From Streptomyces sp. NBC_01463 (GTDB taxonomy: Bacteria; Actinomycetota; Actinomycetes; Streptomycetales; Streptomycetaceae): 64,000 nt of DNA. The position numbers and the translations under genes are program-made. Shown piece after piece: positions 1 through 9,252 of this stretch. The DNA lies in NCBI GenBank assembly GCA_036227345.1, contig CP109468.1, positions 6,138,001 to 6,202,000 of the forward strand. The letters are read 5' to 3'. Positions within the stretch are counted from its first letter, which is position 1. Each line of letters opens with the position of its first letter. The notes under the pieces are model-generated. The model worked only from the letters and a program-made list of their open reading frames with translations. It had not been told where the DNA came from and searched no databases.

Positions 1-610
1 GCATGTCGTCGCTCCGCTTGACGATCGCCAGCACCAGCGCGAGGGCGGCCAGGCAGTGCTCGACGAGGCTGCCGGTGTAGCCGCCGTCGGCCCAGACGAG
101 TTCCAGCCGGTGGTGGGCGCCGGCCACCTGGGCGAGTAGTTCCTTCGCGGCGGCGCGGTCACCGATGGCCGCGCTCGTGACCATGACGCCCAGCAGCAGG
201 CCGAGGGTGTCGACCACGACGTGCCGCTTGCGGCCGTTGATCAGCTTGCCGCCGTCGAAGCCGCGGCTGTCGGCGCCGACGACGGCGTCCGCCTTGACGG
301 ACTGCGAGTCGATCACACCGGCCGTCGGCTCCACGTCCCGGCCCGCCTTCTGGCGGACCCGGCCGCGCAGCCGGTCATGGAATTCCCTGACCAGCGCGTG
401 GTCGCGCCAGCGGCGGAAGAACGCATAGACCCGGTCCCACGGCGGGAAGTCGGCCGGCATCGCCCGCCACTTGATCCCGTTGTCCACGAGATAGCGGATC
501 GCGTCCAGTATCGCCCGGTGGCAGTACGCCCCCGGCTGCCCGCCCCGGCCCCGCAACCAGCCCGGCACCGGCAGGAGCGGCCGGACCACGGCCCACTCCG
601 CTTCCGTCAT
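1..610 (-). CDS. IS5-family transposase, 3' part beyond the window
   Basis: The frame is open from an ATG at 610 to the window edge, about 203 codons with no stop. It begins MTEAEWAVVRPLLPVPGW and contains the IS5/IS1182-like transposase pattern: an N-terminal DUF4096-type block (WRAMPADFPPWDRVYAFF), then the DDE core with GVIDSQSVKAD and LVWADGGYTG carrying the first two catalytic aspartates. The third acidic residue would lie outside the window. No frameshift is visible in the part seen, so the element may be intact. Terminal inverted repeats could not be identified next to 611-700. Its position just outside the dpd island fits an accessory, mobile-element-rich border. Confidence 0.85.
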   Translation of the reverse strand, partial: MTEAEWAVVRPLLPVPGWLRGRGGQPGAYCHRAILDAIRYLVDNGIKWRAMPADFPPWDRVYAFFRRWRDHALVREFHDRLRGRVRQKAGRDVEPTAGVIDSQSVKADAVVGADSRGFDGGKLINGRKRHVVVDTLGLLLGVMVTSAAIGDRAAAKELLAQVAGAHHRLELVWADGGYTGSLVEHCLAALALVLAIVKRSDDM

Positions 611-1557
611 GTCCGAGGGATATCTCCGAACACGTTCCGGATGGTCGGCGGCATTCCCGAACCGGTGAGCGACACAATCACACGACAGAGCAGCCGAGTT
701 GAACTCCACCGGTGCTAGCACGTACAACTGCGGCAACGGGGTCTCCTGGATCTCGGTTGGCTTCGCAACCCCGAGCTACCAAGAGGCCCTGCCTTCATGC
801 CCGCAGCCAGCCACGGTCACCCGAACGAGACTCCCGTTCGACACCCACCCCTCAAGGCCGGAACAGCAACACCTTCTCAGGCAGGTCAGGTCGCTGCGTA
901 GCGTCAAGTGGCTTGCGGGATGGCAGGGGGCGTGAGTCTGCGTAGATCATGGAGTCGCCGTGGCTGTGCGCATCGGACGATGCCACAGCACAACGAGCCT
1001 TTCCGTCAGCAACTCGGCCGCGAACATTCGCTGTCGCCTGGCAACCGCGTGCCGCCGAGTCTTCAGGGAACCGGGCTCAGTGGCTTGGGCTGACACCATC
1101 TTCTGTGCGCGCTCAGCGACCTGCGCGGGCAACCCAGGCCTGGTCAAGGAGACGAGCCTCTTCTTCGCCATGGACACCGTCCTGGAGATGCTGCCTGAGT
1201 CGCCGGCCGTCGTTCTCACCCGGGCGCGCATCGGAATGGCTTCCTCATTCGCCCGAGGCCGGCTCTGGGAGCGATGGTGCTACGGCGACCGCGACGCACA
1301 GGTTGCCGCGACGGCCCGCGCACCGGGGTGGCGTACGGTCTTTGCCCCGCTCCTTGGATGAGGAGTTACTGCTGTTGTGCAGCCAGCCGCTGAGCGGCTG
1401 ACTGCACAACCTTGTTATGGCCAGCCGAGTCGGGCAGTTGAGTGATTCTTCCGCGGCCTACTGGCCAACGGCACCCCGCACCAGCCAATAGCGTCCAGCC
1501 GTCATTCCACAGCCGCCAGGGTTGTTACTCCGCATCCGATCCTGACTCAGGATCCCG
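611..1557. other. Intergenic stretch without a convincing gene
   Basis: Short open frames exist on both strands (for example 947-1231 minus and 960-1361 plus), but none has a recognisable domain, a good ribosome binding site and a clear advantage over its antisense partner. The only strong structure is the long inverted repeat at 1374-1410, listed separately. The stretch is probably degraded DNA between the transposase and the island. Confidence 0.5.
1374..1410. repeat. 37-nt near-perfect inverted repeat
   Basis: The outer arms GTTGTGCAG and CTGCACAAC pair exactly. Inside them CAGCCGCT and AGCGGCTG pair around a single central G, with only small mismatches between the two stems. The result is a long hairpin. 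It has no T-tract on either side, so it is not a classical intrinsic terminator. It may be a recombinase or regulator binding site, or the relic of a mobile element end. Confidence 0.6.
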
Positions 1558-1788
1558 CTACCAAGGCCAGTAGCCCCAGCCCGCTAGCCCGAGCAGGAGG
1601 GATGCGCCCGCCGCGATCACCGGCGAGACGTACACCGCCAAGACGGTGCGTCCGCCGATCTGAATGTGCACGCCTTCGCGTGGCACGACCGAGGCCGTGC
1701 CGGTCGGAACGTCCGAAATCAGACCGTTGGTAGCCGGATTCCTGGGGGATGACTCCCCGCTAGACGGTGTGCCATGGTAGGCAGTCAC
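1558..1788 (-). CDS. Small predicted membrane protein, function unknown
   Basis: This is a 76-residue open frame from a GTG at 1788, which is preceded by a plausible ribosome binding site (AAGAAGGG, about 7 nt upstream). The protein has a polar, Ser/Thr/Pro-rich first half and a hydrophobic C-terminal helix (AVYVSPVIAAGASLLLGLAG) ending in WGYWPW. This suggests a single-pass, C-terminally anchored membrane peptide. The frame stays open further upstream, but that part crosses a terminator-like hairpin and reads as non-coding. No family is recognised. It could be a chance open frame in GC-rich DNA. Confidence 0.35.
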   Translation of the reverse strand: MTAYHGTPSSGESSPRNPATNGLISDVPTGTASVVPREGVHIQIGGRTVLAVYVSPVIAAGASLLLGLAGWGYWPW

Positions 1789-1864
1789 GAGATGTCCCTT
1801 CTTCAAAGCGCAACCACCGTCTCCCCGGCCTAGGAACCTGAAGACGGCGGTGCGCGACACTCGA

Positions 1865-1886
1865 GTCCTCCCGGATCCGGGAGGAC
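1865..1886. repeat. 22-bp perfect palindrome
   Basis: The sequence GTCCTCCCGGATCCGGGAGGAC reads identically on both strands with no spacer. Seven bases later comes a second, longer hairpin (1893-1920). The perfect dyad without a loop favours a protein-binding site or a recombination scar over an RNA hairpin. Confidence 0.6.
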
Positions 1887-1892
1887 GCAAAA

Positions 1893-1920
1893 GGGCCCCA
1901 CCATTGGCATGGTGGGGCCC
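1893..1920 (-). terminator. Strong intrinsic terminator for leftward transcription
   Basis: A 12-bp perfect stem (GGGCCCCACCAT with ATGGTGGGGCCC) closes a 4-nt loop. Read on the minus strand it is followed directly by TTTT (positions 1892-1889), giving the form of a Rho-independent terminator. It lies downstream of the leftward transporter gene (2273-2812) and the small open frame at 2030-2215, and would end that transcript. Confidence 0.7.
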
Positions 1921-2029
1921 TCGTTGCTGCGATGACGCTATCGGAGATGGATGGGCAAGAGCAAGTGACTCAGACAGGTGCCGGGGCGTCACATCGCTTT
2001 GCTGCCAAACAAGTTGTTTCTAGCTCCGA

Positions 2030-2215
2030 TCATCTGGCGAATCTCTGGACCGCCGCATCGTTCGTGCTCAACTTCGCGCCGGCAGTAGAAACGACATCAG
2101 CGTTCCCGTCCACGTCGAGGCCGAAGCCGTGGCTGCGCGCCTCGGGTATGAGGGGAACGTCCCATGCCACCGTCCCTTCTACCCATGCACGAGGGAGGCG
2201 CCCCATGTACAGCAA
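2030..2215 (-). CDS. Small hypothetical protein downstream of the VUT transporter
   Basis: This is a 61-residue open frame with a TTG at 2215 and an ATG four codons later. It starts about 57 bp after the transporter stop on the same strand. The sequence (MGRLPRAWVEGTVAWDVPLI and onward, with a GFGLDVDGN segment) has a balanced amino-acid composition that looks coded rather than random, but no family is recognised. A purine-rich GGATGGAG lies somewhat far upstream. It may be a real small gene cotranscribed with the transporter or a remnant of a longer one. Confidence 0.35.
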   Translation of the reverse strand: MLYMGRLPRAWVEGTVAWDVPLIPEARSHGFGLDVDGNADVVSTAGAKLSTNDAAVQRFAR

Positions 2216-2272
2216 GAAGCGGGATACTCCATCCCGAGGTGTAGGAAGAACCGCCTCGAGACCTGGCCAGGG

Positions 2273-2812
2273 TCAGTGACGCGTAGCCTCAGGAAGGACG
2301 GCCGCAGCGCGCTTTCGGCGATGTAGAAGGGTCAGGACTGCTACCGCTGCGAGGGTCATCCACGCCTTGCCAAGGATCTGTCCCGGCAGGTATTCGAAGG
2401 AGCCGAAGGCAAGCTTGAGGAACAGCAAGCTGTCCGAGAGCAAACCGACCGCGTTCGAGGCGAGCATCGCGATCAGCAGGCCACGTTCCCGCAGAGGCTC
2501 ATAGACGGCGAAGTCCATGCTTTCGGCGACCACGAAGGCCGCAGCCGACGCCATCGCGAGCGCGGGGTCAGCAAGGAAGTACGACAGGACGGTGCCCATG
2601 GCTATCGCTGCGAGGACCGCCCTACGGCCGGCCGCCTCTCGTGCAAGGTCACGGAGGACGAGGGCTAGTCCGACCATGTAGACCCCGGCTGGGGCCGCGT
2701 AGCCGAAACCCACTGGGACGGCTCCGAAGTGTGTAACAGCAAGGTTGGCCGCGGGAATGGTGGCCACGTAGGCGATCAGCGTGGCGATACCGGCAGGAGG
2801 GGGGACGTTCAC
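2273..2812 (-). CDS. VUT/YhhQ-family queuosine-precursor transporter
   Basis: This 179-residue integral membrane protein has about six hydrophobic segments. It carries the signature of the COG1738 (YhhQ, VUT) family: an ES-x-DFAVYEPLR motif near residues 100-112 and a DSLLFLKLAFG motif further on. Characterised family members import 7-deazaguanine queuosine precursors (preQ0/preQ1). A GTG at 2812 was chosen as start because GAGAAG lies just upstream and the family begins close to the first helix; the frame is open further upstream but reads as non-coding. It lies next to, and divergent from, the dpd block. That context suggests supply of preQ0 or preQ1 to the DNA-modification pathway, although the island also encodes precursor synthesis. 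The substrate is inferred from family and context. Confidence 0.8.
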   Translation of the reverse strand: MNVPPPAGIATLIAYVATIPAANLAVTHFGAVPVGFGYAAPAGVYMVGLALVLRDLAREAAGRRAVLAAIAMGTVLSYFLADPALAMASAAAFVVAESMDFAVYEPLRERGLLIAMLASNAVGLLSDSLLFLKLAFGSFEYLPGQILGKAWMTLAAVAVLTLLHRRKRAAAVLPEATRH

Positions 2813-3374
2813 GATCTTCTCTCTGTCTGGTGAAGCACGAGTTGCGCCCAATCCCCTCCGTGAGCGGACGGCGGGGCAGGCGCCCAGACAGTACAGCCCA
2901 TGCCACTGACAACAGGGGTGAGGCCAGCCCGCAGAACTCTGGCCAAGAATCGCTCCCACGCCGAGGTCGCACACAGACCGCGTAGGCCGCCGGCTCAGCC
3001 TCCGTTAGCAGGCGGACGGTGGCAAGACTGATGAAACATTGCAGTTCACCCGGCTTCCGCTCTCTCGCTGCGGCGACCGGCCAGAGCGGCTGTCGGAATC
3101 TGACGGCCTCCCGCACCTGGCCCGCCCAGATCTATGGCAGGTGTTCTTTCGGCCGTCTTCGATCGCCGCCTACGAGTGCAGGCAACATCAAGAGTGCCGC
3201 GTTTGCCTTACATTGACCCTGTACGTCACGCGAGCGGTAGCTCCAGGGATCCACTTTCTGCGCCCATTTCGAATGGGTGTGCGAATCCCGCTTTTAGTTC
3301 GTTGACCTTGTTGTCAGCGGTTCCCTCTAAGCTCGTCGACGTTGGTATACGAGCAGGTGGGGGCGAGAAGAAGG
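2813..3374. other. Divergent intergenic region between transporter and dpdE
   Basis: No convincing gene is seen in these 562 bases. A TTGACC at 3302-3307 followed 18 nt later by TCTAAG (3326-3331) is a weak sigma70-type promoter candidate for dpdE, and TATACG at 3346 is an alternative -10. The region should hold promoters for both the leftward transporter and the rightward dpd block. A short tRNA-like stretch near 3225-3295 does not fold into a tRNA. Confidence 0.4.
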
Positions 3375-6300
3375 ATGTCTTCAGGCTTCGCGATAGGGCA
3401 CCTCGTCGAGTTCACAGCGGCTCCGGGGGTTGGCCGAGTAGGGGCCATAGACGGCGACATGCTGCGCATCGACTTCTTCGAATCAGTAGCCGAGGAGATC
3501 GTCCACTCCCAGCATGTGCCGGCCAAGAGCTGCTGGCGTGCCCGGCTCGAACCCGAGACAAGGGTCTACTGGCGAGAACCGAGCACCGGAGACTGGCTGG
3601 CGGGACGGGTGACGGGAGAACACCTCCCGGAATACTTCATCCAAGTTCCCAACAAGAAGTGGAACGAGCGGGCGAGCGAGCGCGACCTCCGGGTGCGCTG
3701 GGACCGCCCCGTCCGCAACCCCCTCCAAGTCCTTACGAGCGGCGGCAACGAGTCGGGCTACTTTCGCGACGCTCGGCTGCCCTTCCTGCAAGATCTCGTA
3801 GCCCAACGAGCCGCCTGCGCGAACATGGGGGCGCTGCTGTCCTCAGCTGCCGAGATTTTTCCGCATCAGGTCCGGGCAGCCATGACGGTGCTCTCCGATC
3901 CGGTACAGCGATACCTCATCGCCGATGAGGTCGGACTGGGGAAGACCATCGAGGCTGGCTTCGTCATCCGCCAGACCCTTCTCGATGACCCGCGGGCGCG
4001 AGTCACTGTCGTCGCCCCCGAACCGCTTCGCCGCCAGTGGGACAAGGAACTCCGCAACAAGTTCTTCATCGACGACTTCCCTTCAGCGCGGATCGTGATC
4101 ACGTCTCACGAGACACCGGAGAAGTGGCCCGAATACCACGACAGTGCCCTAGTCGTCGTGGACGAAGCACATGCGCTGGCCCAGGACAGCGACGAGATGC
4201 CCACGCTCTACCGTGAACTGGCTGCCTTGGCGCACGCTGCCCCAAAGCTTCTACTGCTGTCCGCGACCCCTGTGACCTCTCACTACACGACTCATCTCGG
4301 ACTGCTCCACCTGCTCGACCCTAACCTCTACAGCTGGGACGATCGCGAAGGCTTCGAGCACCGCTACGCCCTACGCGCCGAGTTGGCGGACAGCGTCTAT
4401 GCCCTGGACGCCACCTTCACCTTCCTGCTGCGGTCAACGCTTGACGACATCCGGCGACTCCTCCCCGATGACCCCGGATTCGAGAATCTTGCGGGTCGGG
4501 TTGCCGAGTGCCTCACCGAGGACGATGACCTCCGTGACGGAGTGCAACCCGCCGACCTTTCCCTGTGTGTAGAGGAGTTGCGAGGGCACATCAGTGAGAC
4601 GTACCGCCTCCATCGCCGGGTGATCCGGCACCGGCGCGACCAAGTGGTGCTTCCAGACGACGAAGACGAAGAGAGCGAGCCCTACGCCGTCCGCGGCCGG
4701 GAACGTCCGCAAGTTCTCACCCTGCCCCCTACCTTCGACGCCGTCGAAACTGCCCTTACGGAGTGGCGCACCGGCGTCTCAAATCACTTGCTCGATACCG
4801 GCCTCGAAGGCGAGACCAGCGCCTACGGACGCATCCTCAGCGTCCTTGCCTCCCGCGCCGGCGGGCCCTTCGATGACTTCGCCGACACTTTGCGCTGGCG
4901 CGTAAACGGAGACGCTCAAGCGGCACAACGAGCCGGTCTCAGTGCTCAAGAACAAGCCCTGCTCGCCGCCCCCACTCTCATCCCTGCAGAGGGGCAAGCA
5001 CTCCTCGAACTTGAGAGGCAACTCAACGAGACACAAGGAAACCAGCGGGTGAGGGCGACGATCAGCGCCCTCATCCCGACCCTGAATCGCGGTGGGCGGA
5101 TCGTCGTCTTCTGCGGCCCGGGAGCACTGGCGCACCAACTCGCAGCGCGCCTAGGGGGTTTGTCGCGAACCGCGCAGGTTGAGGAGCACACCCGCCAGAT
5201 CGGCGCAGCAGCTTCCGAGGAAGCGGTCACAAAATGGCGCACAGCGGCGGGCACGTCGGTCCTCGTCGTCGACGACACCGCCGAAGACGGACTGAACCTT
5301 CAGGTCGCAGATGCCGTCGTCCATGTGCGTCTGCCGTGGAACCCAAACCAGCTCGAGCAACGAATCGGACGCGTAGACCGCTATCGCAACACCGAATCCG
5401 TCAGCCAGTCCGATGCCGCCAGCCAGTACGTGCTCAGCGCAAGCGCCGAGCACGAAGCCCTCGGCACAGCGTGGCTGGACCTGCTGCTCGACGGTTACAA
5501 CATCTTTTCGAAGTCGGCGTCGACACTGCAGGACGCCATCGCGGAAGGCCTCGACGCAATCTGGACCGACGCACTGCGGGACGGTCCTGCAGGGCTCACA
5601 TCCGCGCAGCAGCGAGTAAAGGATCAGCTCCTCGAAGCGCGCCAGCAGATCGAGAAGATGGACATGCTCGAGGCCATCTACCTTGACGCCGAAGGCCGGG
5701 ACAACACAGCCAAGGCCCTCAGAGACCTGGAAGTGAACTGGAAAGACATCCAACGCGCTGCCTTCCAGTACACGAGCGAAGGATCTGGCGGCATTAACAT
5801 CCGACGCTCCGATCACATCGTCGGCGAAACCGTCTTCGACCTCGTGGAGTCCCGGCCGCATGTGCCACCGCGCCTGTACCTGGCACAGACTGCCGCGCTG
5901 ACTCCGGCCGTGACGCGGGGGACGTTCAACCGGTCAAAGTCTCTGCGCTCCCCAGGCACCCGGGTGTTTCGCATCGGCAACCCCTTCATCGACATGCTCT
6001 CCTCGCTGAGCGCGATCGACGAACGTGGCCAGGCAACTGCCTTCCAGCGCATTGACCCCAGCCACACGGGTGATCCAGAACCCTACTTCGGCTTCGACTT
6101 CCTTGTTGAGGCCGACATTTCGGCAGCGGCAGAGACGATGACCAACCCGGAAGAGGTGAGCCGTGCGTTGCAGCGACAGGCTGACCTTCTTCTTCCACCG
6201 TTCACTCGCAGAGTGTGGGTGCGGGCAGGGAGCACCGAGGCGTTGACGCTCGCCACGGCGCTCGAGTGGCTGAACAGCCCTTACGACAACCGGAAGTGCC

Positions 6301-6656
6301 GAAACTTCAACAACCAGCGGGTTCGTGAGCTTGTCGGCATCTTCGGCGGCTGGTCGGAGTTCCAGCACTCTGCTGAAACCGCCGAGAAGGTCGCACGCAA
6401 CGAACTCTTCCGCGTCACCGACCTGGCGGCGCTCTGTACCGAAGCTCAGGAACGGGCTCGCCGGCGACTTGCTGTGACCCGGGCCCAGGCAGAGGCACGC
6501 AGGGCTGCCGGACGACTCTTGCGCGATACCGAGAGCCAACTGGCCGACGTGAACACCGCCAGTCTGCTCATCGACGGACTCACGCAGCCGAACGTCCGGC
6601 TCATGTCCGCTACGTGCGTTGTCCGCAGGGGAAACGGAGCCCAGCGTCATGAGTGA
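3375..6656 (+). CDS. dpdE: DpdE, SNF2-like helicase of the dpd island
   Basis: This 1093-residue protein has a superfamily-2 ATPase core: motif I ADEVGLGKT near residue 183, motif II VVVDEAHAL near 260, motif III LLSATP near 294, and motif VI QLEQRIGRVDRYR near 658. The order and spacing match SNF2/RapA-like enzymes. An N-terminal region of about 150 residues precedes the core. DpdE is one of the genes assigned to restriction, not modification, in the dpd island first described in Salmonella Montevideo. An ATG at 3375 (GAGAAG upstream) is preferred over a TTG at 3342 that lacks a ribosome binding site. It opens the rightward block and overlaps dpdF by 8 bp. Activity on unmodified DNA is inferred from the published system. 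Confidence 0.85.
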   Translation: MSSGFAIGHLVEFTAAPGVGRVGAIDGDMLRIDFFESVAEEIVHSQHVPAKSCWRARLEPETRVYWREPSTGDWLAGRVTGEHLPEYFIQVPNKKWNERASERDLRVRWDRPVRNPLQVLTSGGNESGYFRDARLPFLQDLVAQRAACANMGALLSSAAEIFPHQVRAAMTVLSDPVQRYLIADEVGLGKTIEAGFVIRQTLLDDPRARVTVVAPEPLRRQWDKELRNKFFIDDFPSARIVITSHETPEKWPEYHDSALVVVDEAHALAQDSDEMPTLYRELAALAHAAPKLLLLSATPVTSHYTTHLGLLHLLDPNLYSWDDREGFEHRYALRAELADSVYALDATFTFLLRSTLDDIRRLLPDDPGFENLAGRVAECLTEDDDLRDGVQPADLSLCVEELRGHISETYRLHRRVIRHRRDQVVLPDDEDEESEPYAVRGRERPQVLTLPPTFDAVETALTEWRTGVSNHLLDTGLEGETSAYGRILSVLASRAGGPFDDFADTLRWRVNGDAQAAQRAGLSAQEQALLAAPTLIPAEGQALLELERQLNETQGNQRVRATISALIPTLNRGGRIVVFCGPGALAHQLAARLGGLSRTAQVEEHTRQIGAAASEEAVTKWRTAAGTSVLVVDDTAEDGLNLQVADAVVHVRLPWNPNQLEQRIGRVDRYRNTESVSQSDAASQYVLSASAEHEALGTAWLDLLLDGYNIFSKSASTLQDAIAEGLDAIWTDALRDGPAGLTSAQQRVKDQLLEARQQIEKMDMLEAIYLDAEGRDNTAKALRDLEVNWKDIQRAAFQYTSEGSGGINIRRSDHIVGETVFDLVESRPHVPPRLYLAQTAALTPAVTRGTFNRSKSLRSPGTRVFRIGNPFIDMLSSLSAIDERGQATAFQRIDPSHTGDPEPYFGFDFLVEADISAAAETMTNPEEVSRALQRQADLLLPPFTRRVWVRAGSTEALTLATALEWLNSPYDNRKCRNFNNQRVRELVGIFGGWSEFQHSAETAEKVARNELFRVTDLAALCTEAQERARRRLAVTRAQAEARRAAGRLLRDTESQLADVNTASLLIDGLTQPNVRLMSATCVVRRGNGAQRHE

Positions 6657-9252
6657 CAGTTGGACCGGGGCTCAAGAACTCTTTGACACCTGGCCGTTGG
6701 TTCCCCCGACGTCCGAGGACACGGAATACCGCGGAACTCTGCGACGGCTCAAGGACACCCTCGAAGGGCTGATGGAACGCCGGTCTTCATGGCGTGACGT
6801 GGCAGCCCTGACACGACAAATCCTTCTTGAAGCCCAAGCCCACGGAAACAACTCTGGCCTCGAAGTCCCGCTCGGCGCACCGCTGCCCACACGGCTGCAG
6901 TGGGAACAACTCCACTGCCACGCCCTCCCGGCTGGTCGTCGCGTCCTGGTCACAGCCCGGCCATGGCACCCCGACATATCAGACCAGAAGGCCACCGAGG
7001 CAGCTGAGCACGACTTCCAGCAGATTCACCACGGAGAGAGCCTCCATCAGCATCTGGCATTGGAGCCCGGCCCAGCCGACCCCTTCTGGATCCAGGCTCT
7101 CGGCGAGGACTACGCCGAGTACAAGTCGATCGGCCAGCGCCAAGCAGCACGTGCCGTAGCACTCGCAGAACCGGGCAGCACGGTGATCGCCTGCCTTCCG
7201 ACCGGCCACGGAAAGACTGCACTCGTGCAGGCTCCCGCGCTCCTCTCAAGCAAGCGCAGCGGCGTGACCCTGGTCGTCGTGCCAACGGTTGTGCTCGCCT
7301 TGGACATGGAACGCCGCGCCCAAGAGTTGCTGAGCGCCCGCGGCCGGCAAAGCCCTACTGGCCGATACGCCTACATCGGCAACCTAGACGAGAACCTCAA
7401 GCAGCAGTTGCGAGAGGACATCCGGTCTGGCAGCCAGCGGCTGATCTTTACGAATCCTGAATCGCTCGTGTCCGGCCTCAAGTCCGCCCTCGAAGACGCT
7501 GCCGAGGCCGGCCACCTGCAGTACTTCGTCGTCGACGAAGCGCATCTTGTCGAGCAGTGGGGCGAGGGCTTCCGACCTGAGTTCCAAACCATGTCCGTCC
7601 ACCGTCGTACCTGGTTGAGCACCGCCCCTAAAGGGCGTGAACCCGTCACCGTCTGTATGAGCGCGACACTGACCGAACAGCAAGTGACCACGCTCGAGAA
7701 ACTCTTCGCAGGGTCCAAGCCCGCTGAGATCGTTTGGGGCGCCCAACTGCGCCACGAGCCTAGCTACTACATAGACGACTTCACGGAAGAAGAGGAACGC
7801 ACGGAGGCAGTCCTTCGTGCAGTCGACCGTCTGCCGAAGCCACTGGCTCTGTACGTGACAGAGCGGAAAGACGCCCGGGCATGGGCAGACCGCCTACGCA
7901 CAGCTGGCTACAAGCGAGTCGCCGATGTCGCCGGCTATTCAAGCCCCGACGAGCGTCGACAAGCCGTAGAAGGATGGGGCGGCCGCTCTGCCGTAGGCCC
8001 TATCCCCATCCAATACGACATCGTCGTAGGAACCTCAGCCTTCGGCCTGGGTGTCGACCTCCCCGACGTCCGCAGCGTGGTGCACGCATGCCTGCCGGAA
8101 ACCGTCGACCGCTACTACCAAGAGGTAGGACGGACCGGCCGGGACGGATGCCCGTCCGTGGCCTACCTGGCATCGGCCCCCCGAGACCTGCCCGTCGCCG
8201 AGGGCATCAACCGGCAGGCGATCATTAGGGCCGACACCGCCTGGTCAAGATGGCGGTGGATGTGGGACGTCCGGGATAAGACGTATGCGCGTCCGCGGCA
8301 CTATCTCATCAACCTCGACTCGATCCCGGACAACGTCCATGACATCTCCGAGGCCAACCGGGACTGGAACATTCGCACCCTGAACCTCATGCTGCGCGCA
8401 GGGCTCATCGAGCTCCATGTCCCTGAACCACCCCAGCGGAACGAAGGCGAACCGCGTGCCGTCTTCCAGGATCGCCTCAACCGGTTCTACGAGTTGGCTT
8501 CCACACATGTCGACGTCTCCATCGCGGACACGCAGACCAACGACGAAGGACACTTCCAGGCTCGCTTCGAAACTGAGCGCCGGCGCTCGATCACTGCTCA
8601 GAGGAACGCACTTACTGATCTCCGAACCTTGCTGCGCGGCGAGAGGTGCACCGGCGAGGTACTCAGCACCTACTACCGGGTGCAACGAGGCGCAGCCCCG
8701 CTGCTGTCGGGTATCAACTGCCGAGGCTGCCCCAGTTGCAGATCGACAGGTCTTCCTACAGACAACGGCTTTTACAGGCTGGCGGGAGACCCTCATCCGC
8801 TAGTTCCTGCCCCTCCGAGGGCCAATCGCGACCCCCTCGGAACCTTGCGCGGCACCGCTTCCTGCCTCAGCTTGTGGTGGGGGACGGACGCTGAGCGTCA
8901 GGTTAATGTGCCCCGGCTTCTGGAGATGTTGGCCCTTCGCGGTATGAACGTGATCGGTGGGCCAGGGATCGCCTCCCGCCTAGCCGAGACCCTGCAGGAG
9001 GATGTAGCGCCTCGCCCGATCATCTGCGACACCGACGCGGACCTGCTGCGCTTTTATGACGGCCCCATCGTGTGGGTTCTGGACGATGATCCGTCATCCG
9101 TGGACAGCGTGCTCAGGTCACGACTTGGTTCACCAGACGTGACGTACCTGATCCACCCACGGGGCATGCCGCATCCAGAGCGGCCCGACCTGCCGTTCAC
9201 CGCTCTTCATCCTCAAAACTTCCCCGTCCGGAATGCGTTGGAGTCGTTCTGA
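6649..9252 (+). CDS. dpdF: DpdF, RecQ-like helicase of the dpd island
   Basis: This 867-residue protein contains a RecQ-type superfamily-2 helicase: CLPTGHGKT near residue 180, VVDEAHLVEQWG near 294 (the DEAH plus the tryptophan-containing extension typical of RecQ-like proteins), CMSATL near 337, and a C-terminal helicase lobe with GTSAFGLGVDLPD and QEVGRTGRDG near 494. A cysteine pair cluster CRGCPSC near 690 could bind zinc. The ATG at 6649 lies inside the end of dpdE; an upstream TTG at 6619 is less likely. The stop overlaps the dpdG start (TGATG), implying translational coupling. It is assigned to the restriction arm of the dpd system by family and gene order. Confidence 0.85.
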   Translation: MSDSWTGAQELFDTWPLVPPTSEDTEYRGTLRRLKDTLEGLMERRSSWRDVAALTRQILLEAQAHGNNSGLEVPLGAPLPTRLQWEQLHCHALPAGRRVLVTARPWHPDISDQKATEAAEHDFQQIHHGESLHQHLALEPGPADPFWIQALGEDYAEYKSIGQRQAARAVALAEPGSTVIACLPTGHGKTALVQAPALLSSKRSGVTLVVVPTVVLALDMERRAQELLSARGRQSPTGRYAYIGNLDENLKQQLREDIRSGSQRLIFTNPESLVSGLKSALEDAAEAGHLQYFVVDEAHLVEQWGEGFRPEFQTMSVHRRTWLSTAPKGREPVTVCMSATLTEQQVTTLEKLFAGSKPAEIVWGAQLRHEPSYYIDDFTEEEERTEAVLRAVDRLPKPLALYVTERKDARAWADRLRTAGYKRVADVAGYSSPDERRQAVEGWGGRSAVGPIPIQYDIVVGTSAFGLGVDLPDVRSVVHACLPETVDRYYQEVGRTGRDGCPSVAYLASAPRDLPVAEGINRQAIIRADTAWSRWRWMWDVRDKTYARPRHYLINLDSIPDNVHDISEANRDWNIRTLNLMLRAGLIELHVPEPPQRNEGEPRAVFQDRLNRFYELASTHVDVSIADTQTNDEGHFQARFETERRRSITAQRNALTDLRTLLRGERCTGEVLSTYYRVQRGAAPLLSGINCRGCPSCRSTGLPTDNGFYRLAGDPHPLVPAPPRANRDPLGTLRGTASCLSLWWGTDAERQVNVPRLLEMLALRGMNVIGGPGIASRLAETLQEDVAPRPIICDTDADLLRFYDGPIVWVLDDDPSSVDSVLRSRLGSPDVTYLIHPRGMPHPERPDLPFTALHPQNFPVRNALESF

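Noticed and set aside
947..1361. Overlapping open frames on both strands between the transposase and the small membrane gene
   Set aside because: Neither shows a domain or a convincing ribosome binding site; the composition is compatible with chance in GC-rich DNA.
2813..3000. A preQ1/preQ0-type riboswitch upstream of the transporter
   Set aside because: The region lacks the A-rich tail and pseudoknot pattern of known preQ1 classes; nothing beyond the genomic context supports it.
3225..3295. tRNA-like sequence before dpdE (GGTAGCTCC ... GCGAATCCCGC)
   Set aside because: The arms do not form a cloverleaf and no acceptor stem pairs. It may be a very old remnant but cannot be supported.
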